A DNA stretch of 64,000 nucleotides from positions 795,001 to 859,000 of the forward strand of contig NZ_SDHX01000002.1 in assembly GCF_004118375.1 (NCBI RefSeq), written 5' to 3'. Of this stretch, positions 63,800 to 64,000 are shown in pieces (position 1 is the first letter of the stretch; each line of letters starts with the position of its first letter). The position numbers and the translations under genes were made by a program. A model generated the notes under the pieces. The model was given only the letters and a program-made list of their open reading frames with translations, was not told the DNA's origin and ran no database searches. The DNA comes from Oleiharenicola lentus. Its GTDB lineage: Bacteria > Verrucomicrobiota > Verrucomicrobiia > Opitutales > Opitutaceae.

Positions 63800-64000
63800 A
63801 CGTCCCCCCCAGCCCGGCTCTACCCCACCCCCGCTTCCCTCTCCGCTACCGGACCCTAACCAACGGCCATCCCCCTTCAGACCGCAGCCTTCGGTTCCGT
63901 CCGGCCCCGGCAAGCCTGCCCAAAGAGGGAAAACGGCAGGGTTGGCCGGTGGGGGATGGAGGGCGGGGCGCGGGCGGAGGTGGTCATGGGGGAAAGATGC

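Noticed and set aside
63713-63913. Gly-rich minus-strand ORF near the right edge
   Set aside because: Low-complexity Gly/Ser translation opposite a Pro-rich coding end; no support.

Overview
The window looks like a chromosomal segment of a high-GC member of the Verrucomicrobiota, most like the Opitutaceae (Opitutus/Lacunisphaera type). This is inferred from a DUF1800/DUF1501 gene pair, a Ser/Thr kinase with PEGA repeats and a C-terminal FGE-type domain, a pseudopilin with a KGFTLVEIM leader, TMTC-like TPR membrane proteins and very dense polytopic glycosyltransferases. No database was searched, so the taxonomy rests on gene content and style.

Layout. (1) 1-4536: a signalling cluster made of a membrane-anchored Ser/Thr kinase (truncated by the window edge) and, divergently, a PEGA/TolB-type propeller protein and an FHA-nucleotidyl cyclase. 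(2) 4599-7944: a Tat-exported DUF1501 protein and a secreted DUF1800 protein. (3) 8398-12644: glycogen synthase, then a two-gene aromatic operon (DAHP synthase type I-beta and chorismate mutase/prephenate dehydratase). The aromatic operon is preceded by a Phe-rich leader peptide and an intrinsic terminator, which together form a classical attenuator. (4) 12753-22425: mixed housekeeping genes, including an FAD oxidoreductase, a DUF481 outer-membrane protein, RNA methyltransferases, a cobalamin-dependent ribonucleotide reductase and a second DAHP synthase of type I-alpha. (5) 22431-31431: a TPR membrane protein, a NamZ-like lipoprotein, two GT-C-like proteins, MsrB, XseA and a TVP38/TMEM64 protein. 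(6) 31534-57876: a 26-kb surface-polysaccharide region with an O-antigen ligase-like protein, a polyprenyl-phosphate sugar-1-phosphate transferase, GT2 and other glycosyltransferases, four methyltransferase genes, a flippase and many GT-C-like integral membrane proteins. Several gene junctions are 4-nt ATGA/GTGA overlaps. (7) 57985-59193: two nearly identical tandem pseudopilin genes. (8) 59339-60349: nadD-rsfS. (9) From 60457 on: a tRNA-Leu(UAA) interrupted in its T-arm, a second complete tRNA-Leu(UAA), and a lower-GC mobilizable element with a MOBQ-type relaxase, an IncQ-like nic region and a possible accessory mobilization gene.

How the parts work together. The polysaccharide region contains plausible components for initiation (33550), sugar addition, methyl decoration, flipping (42425) and ligation/polymerisation (31534), so it probably makes a complex LPS O-chain or exopolysaccharide. 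The aroF-pheA operon appears to be controlled by charged tRNA-Phe/Tyr through leader translation. The right end is an integrated mobile element at a tRNA gene. Intergenic regions from 4.5 to 16.2 kb carry several families of short palindromic interspersed repeats.
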